Shown in pieces: positions 4,229-5,945 of a DNA stretch of 5,945 nucleotides. The stretch is from the NCBI GenBank assembly GCA_946886255.1, contig CAMPIG010000305.1, positions 1 through 5,945 of the forward strand. The letters are read 5' to 3'. The first letter of the stretch is position 1. Each line of letters starts with the position of its first letter. Position numbers and translations under genes: made by a program. The notes below the pieces were generated by a model. The model saw only the letters and a list, made by a program, of their open reading frames with translations. It ran no database searches and was not told where the DNA came from. The stretch comes from an uncultured Cellvibrio sp. (GTDB lineage: Bacteria; Pseudomonadota; Gammaproteobacteria; Pseudomonadales; Cellvibrionaceae).

Positions 4229-5945
4229 CTGATGACGTAATTGACAAAGCATTCAGCACCAACCCCAAACCGGACAGCGAGGCGAAAAAGCGCACGCTGA
4301 ATCTGGCACTGATGGAGTTTGATGCGGTGCAAGAAGCCTTGGCGCTGGAACAACAAGCAGCAGAAGTACAGCCGGCCGAAGTGCAAGCCGCCAAAAAAAA
4401 TCCGGCTTCACAAAAAAAATCATTCGGGCTCCAAGGTTTTCTGGCTTGGCTTCGTCCTATGGGTACCAACAACCCGAACAGGACAGATTCCATGAACAGT
4501 AACGCCTTTAATTTTGCTCAAAAGAAACTATTGATCAGCGGCCTGGCGACTTGCAGCCTTGCTGTGGTTGGCGTACTGCTGTTTCAGCAGATGCCGCTGT
4601 ATACAGCCAGCTCCACGACGGATGAAATGGCGATGTCGAAAGAATTAAGACGTCCCGATTTAAGCGCCGCAACGGATCATGCTGTTGAAAAGATCATCGT
4701 GACAGGTGTGCGCGAGTCTGAGATTGCCACTGAATACTCACCGGCCGAACCTCAAGCCCTTGCAGAACATAAAGTGATGTCCGCCAAACGCGCCCAGGAA
4801 ACTGCGCGCCTTGCCATGCCTGCCAGTCCTGCGCCATCCATCACAACGGCTAGCGACTTGGCAGCCGCACCGCCGCCCGCCGAATTTCGCGATCGCTTTG
4901 CCGAGTTCCAGGAAAATTCCGTCAAGGCGGTTAGCGAAGAACCCGTGTCGACATTTTCAATTGATGTGGACACCGCAGCCTATAGCTTTGTGCGCCGCAC
5001 CCTGAACAATGGCTATTTGCCCCCTAAAGATGCCGTGCGCGTTGAAGAGCTGGTGAATTATTTTGATTATCAGTATCCCGTGCCGAACGATAAAAAATCA
5101 CCGTTCTTACCCAGTGTTTCGGTGATGGATTCGCCCTGGAAGGCAGGTAATAAATTAATCCACATCGGCATTAAAGGTTACCAACTGCCAGCGGGCGCTA
5201 CACCGCGCAGCAATCTGGTGTTTTTGCTGGATGTGTCAGGCTCCATGCACAGCCCGGATAAGTTGCCCTTGGTTCAACAATCCATGGAATTATTGCTGAA
5301 CAATTTAAAACCCGAGGATACCGTGGCCATTGTTGTGTACGCCGGTGCAGCAGGCACGGTCCTGGAACCCACGGCGGTGAAGGAAAAACAAAAAATCCTC
5401 AAGGCTGTGCAGCAATTGCAAGCGGGTGGGTCAACTGCCGGCGCGGAGGGTATTCAACGTGCGTATGAATTAGCGGAAGCCAATTTTGACTCCAAGGCCG
5501 TCAATCGCATTATTCTCGCCACCGACGGTGACTTTAATGTCGGCCCAACCGGCAACAGCGATTTACAAACCTTTGTGGAGCGAAAACGCGAGCAGGGTAT
5601 TTATCTTTCGGTATTGGGTTTTGGCCAAGGCAATTATCAGGATGCCATGATGCAAACCCTGGCGCAGCATGGCAATGGTATAGCAGCATATATCGATACG
5701 CTGAGCGAAGCGCAAAAAGTCCTGGTACATGAGGCAACCTCCACGCTGTTTCCCATTGCCAATGATGTAAAGATTCAAGTCGAATTTAATCCGGCTACTG
5801 TGGCGGAGTATCGCTTGATCGGTTATGAAACCCGCGCATTACAGCGTGAAGATTTCAACAACGATAAAGTCGATGCCGGAGATATCGGCGCCGGCCACAG
5901 TGTGACCGCAATTTATGAAATTACACCGGTCGGTGAAGGCAAGCC
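4225..5945 (+). CDS. YfbK-like membrane-anchored vWA-domain protein (partial, runs off the window)
   Basis: 573 codons are visible without a stop. The ATG at 4225 overlaps the sigma stop and has AGGAGG at 4212-4217, seven bases upstream. Residues 1-101 are hydrophilic and probably cytoplasmic, Gln/Ala/Lys-rich, without a zinc-binding HxxxCxxC. Residues 102-120 form one membrane segment (LLISGLATCSLAVVGVLLF). An Ala/Pro-rich linker follows, containing EKIIVTGVRESE at 155-166. The vWA-associated N-terminal domain starts near 220 (FRDRFAEF...STFSIDVDTAAY). The vWA domain has a complete MIDAS: DVSGSM (D336, S338, S340), T404 in GGSTAG and D434 in ATDGDFN. From about 508, VKIQVEFNPATVAEYRLIGYE and the later EDFNNDKVDAGDIGAGH match the YfbK C-terminal domain, which is cut by the window end. 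The vWA part is predicted periplasmic and metal-dependent in ligand binding. The ligand and true function are unknown; control of the partner sigma factor is inferred from gene order and topology. Confidence 0.9.
   Translation, partial: MTDDVIDKAFSTNPKPDSEAKKRTLNLALMEFDAVQEALALEQQAAEVQPAEVQAAKKNPASQKKSFGLQGFLAWLRPMGTNNPNRTDSMNSNAFNFAQKKLLISGLATCSLAVVGVLLFQQMPLYTASSTTDEMAMSKELRRPDLSAATDHAVEKIIVTGVRESEIATEYSPAEPQALAEHKVMSAKRAQETARLAMPASPAPSITTASDLAAAPPPAEFRDRFAEFQENSVKAVSEEPVSTFSIDVDTAAYSFVRRTLNNGYLPPKDAVRVEELVNYFDYQYPVPNDKKSPFLPSVSVMDSPWKAGNKLIHIGIKGYQLPAGATPRSNLVFLLDVSGSMHSPDKLPLVQQSMELLLNNLKPEDTVAIVVYAGAAGTVLEPTAVKEKQKILKAVQQLQAGGSTAGAEGIQRAYELAEANFDSKAVNRIILATDGDFNVGPTGNSDLQTFVERKREQGIYLSVLGFGQGNYQDAMMQTLAQHGNGIAAYIDTLSEAQKVLVHEATSTLFPIANDVKIQVEFNPATVAEYRLIGYETRALQREDFNNDKVDAGDIGAGHSVTAIYEITPVGEGK

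Noticed and set aside
4540..4554. Lipobox-like LATC at residues 107-110 of the vWA protein (YfbK-type proteins can be lipoproteins)
   Set aside because: Thr before the Cys is unfavourable, and the segment lies after 100 hydrophilic residues, so a membrane anchor fits better than a signal peptide.
1..5945. CRISPR array, tRNA, rRNA or insertion sequence
   Set aside because: No regularly spaced repeats, no cloverleaf or rRNA-like stretches, and no transposase frame were seen on either strand.

Overview
The window looks like a chromosomal segment of a Gram-negative gammaproteobacterium. Three things suggest this: a CsdE/TcdA pair close to the E. coli proteins, a YjjV-type TatD hydrolase, and a secreted protein with a PEP-CTERM sorting tail. 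The combination of PEP-CTERM, an ECF sigma factor/vWA pair and a TonB-receptor-like 'IVTGVRES' motif would fit a Cellvibrionaceae-like polysaccharide degrader. That placement is inference; no rRNA or marker phylogeny is available here.

Layout. (1) Bases 1-47 are a short leader with two mutually exclusive hairpins. (2) 48-860 (+) is tcdA, the tRNA ct6A cyclase. It converges, with a two-base 3' overlap, on a minus-strand pair: yjjV-like hydrolase (1273-2091) followed by csdE/SufE-type sulfur acceptor (857-1276), coupled by a GTGA overlap. In E. coli the Csd sulfur-transfer proteins work with TcdA, so csdE and tcdA facing each other is a functional neighbourhood even though their orientation differs. 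(3) 2092-2240 holds a candidate -10 for the yjjV operon and a strong UUCG-loop terminator for the next gene. (4) 2241-2753 (-) encodes a small exported PEP-CTERM protein. (5) 2754-3667 is a roughly 900-base tract without a conventional gene. It is AT-richer and rich in structure: an 8-bp dyad, a long 12-bp-stem hairpin, a 9-bp-stem hairpin, a diverged direct repeat of about 85-95 bases, a candidate promoter and two very short ORFs with Shine-Dalgarno sequences. (6) 3668-4228 (+) is an ECF-type sigma factor. Its start is overlapped (ATGA) by the stop of a 15-codon ORF that has the only good ribosome-binding site nearby. (7) 4225 to the window end (+) is a YfbK-like vWA protein, again coupled by ATGA to the sigma gene, cut by the window edge after 573 codons.

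The most interesting part is 3.4-5.9 kb: short ORF, then sigma factor, then membrane-anchored vWA protein in a chain of stop/start overlaps. The vWA protein has a long predicted cytoplasmic N-terminus, one membrane segment, a periplasmic linker carrying a TonB-receptor-like motif, and an intact MIDAS metal site. This architecture suggests a trans-envelope signalling unit in which the vWA protein might control its partner sigma factor. That role is inferred from arrangement only.
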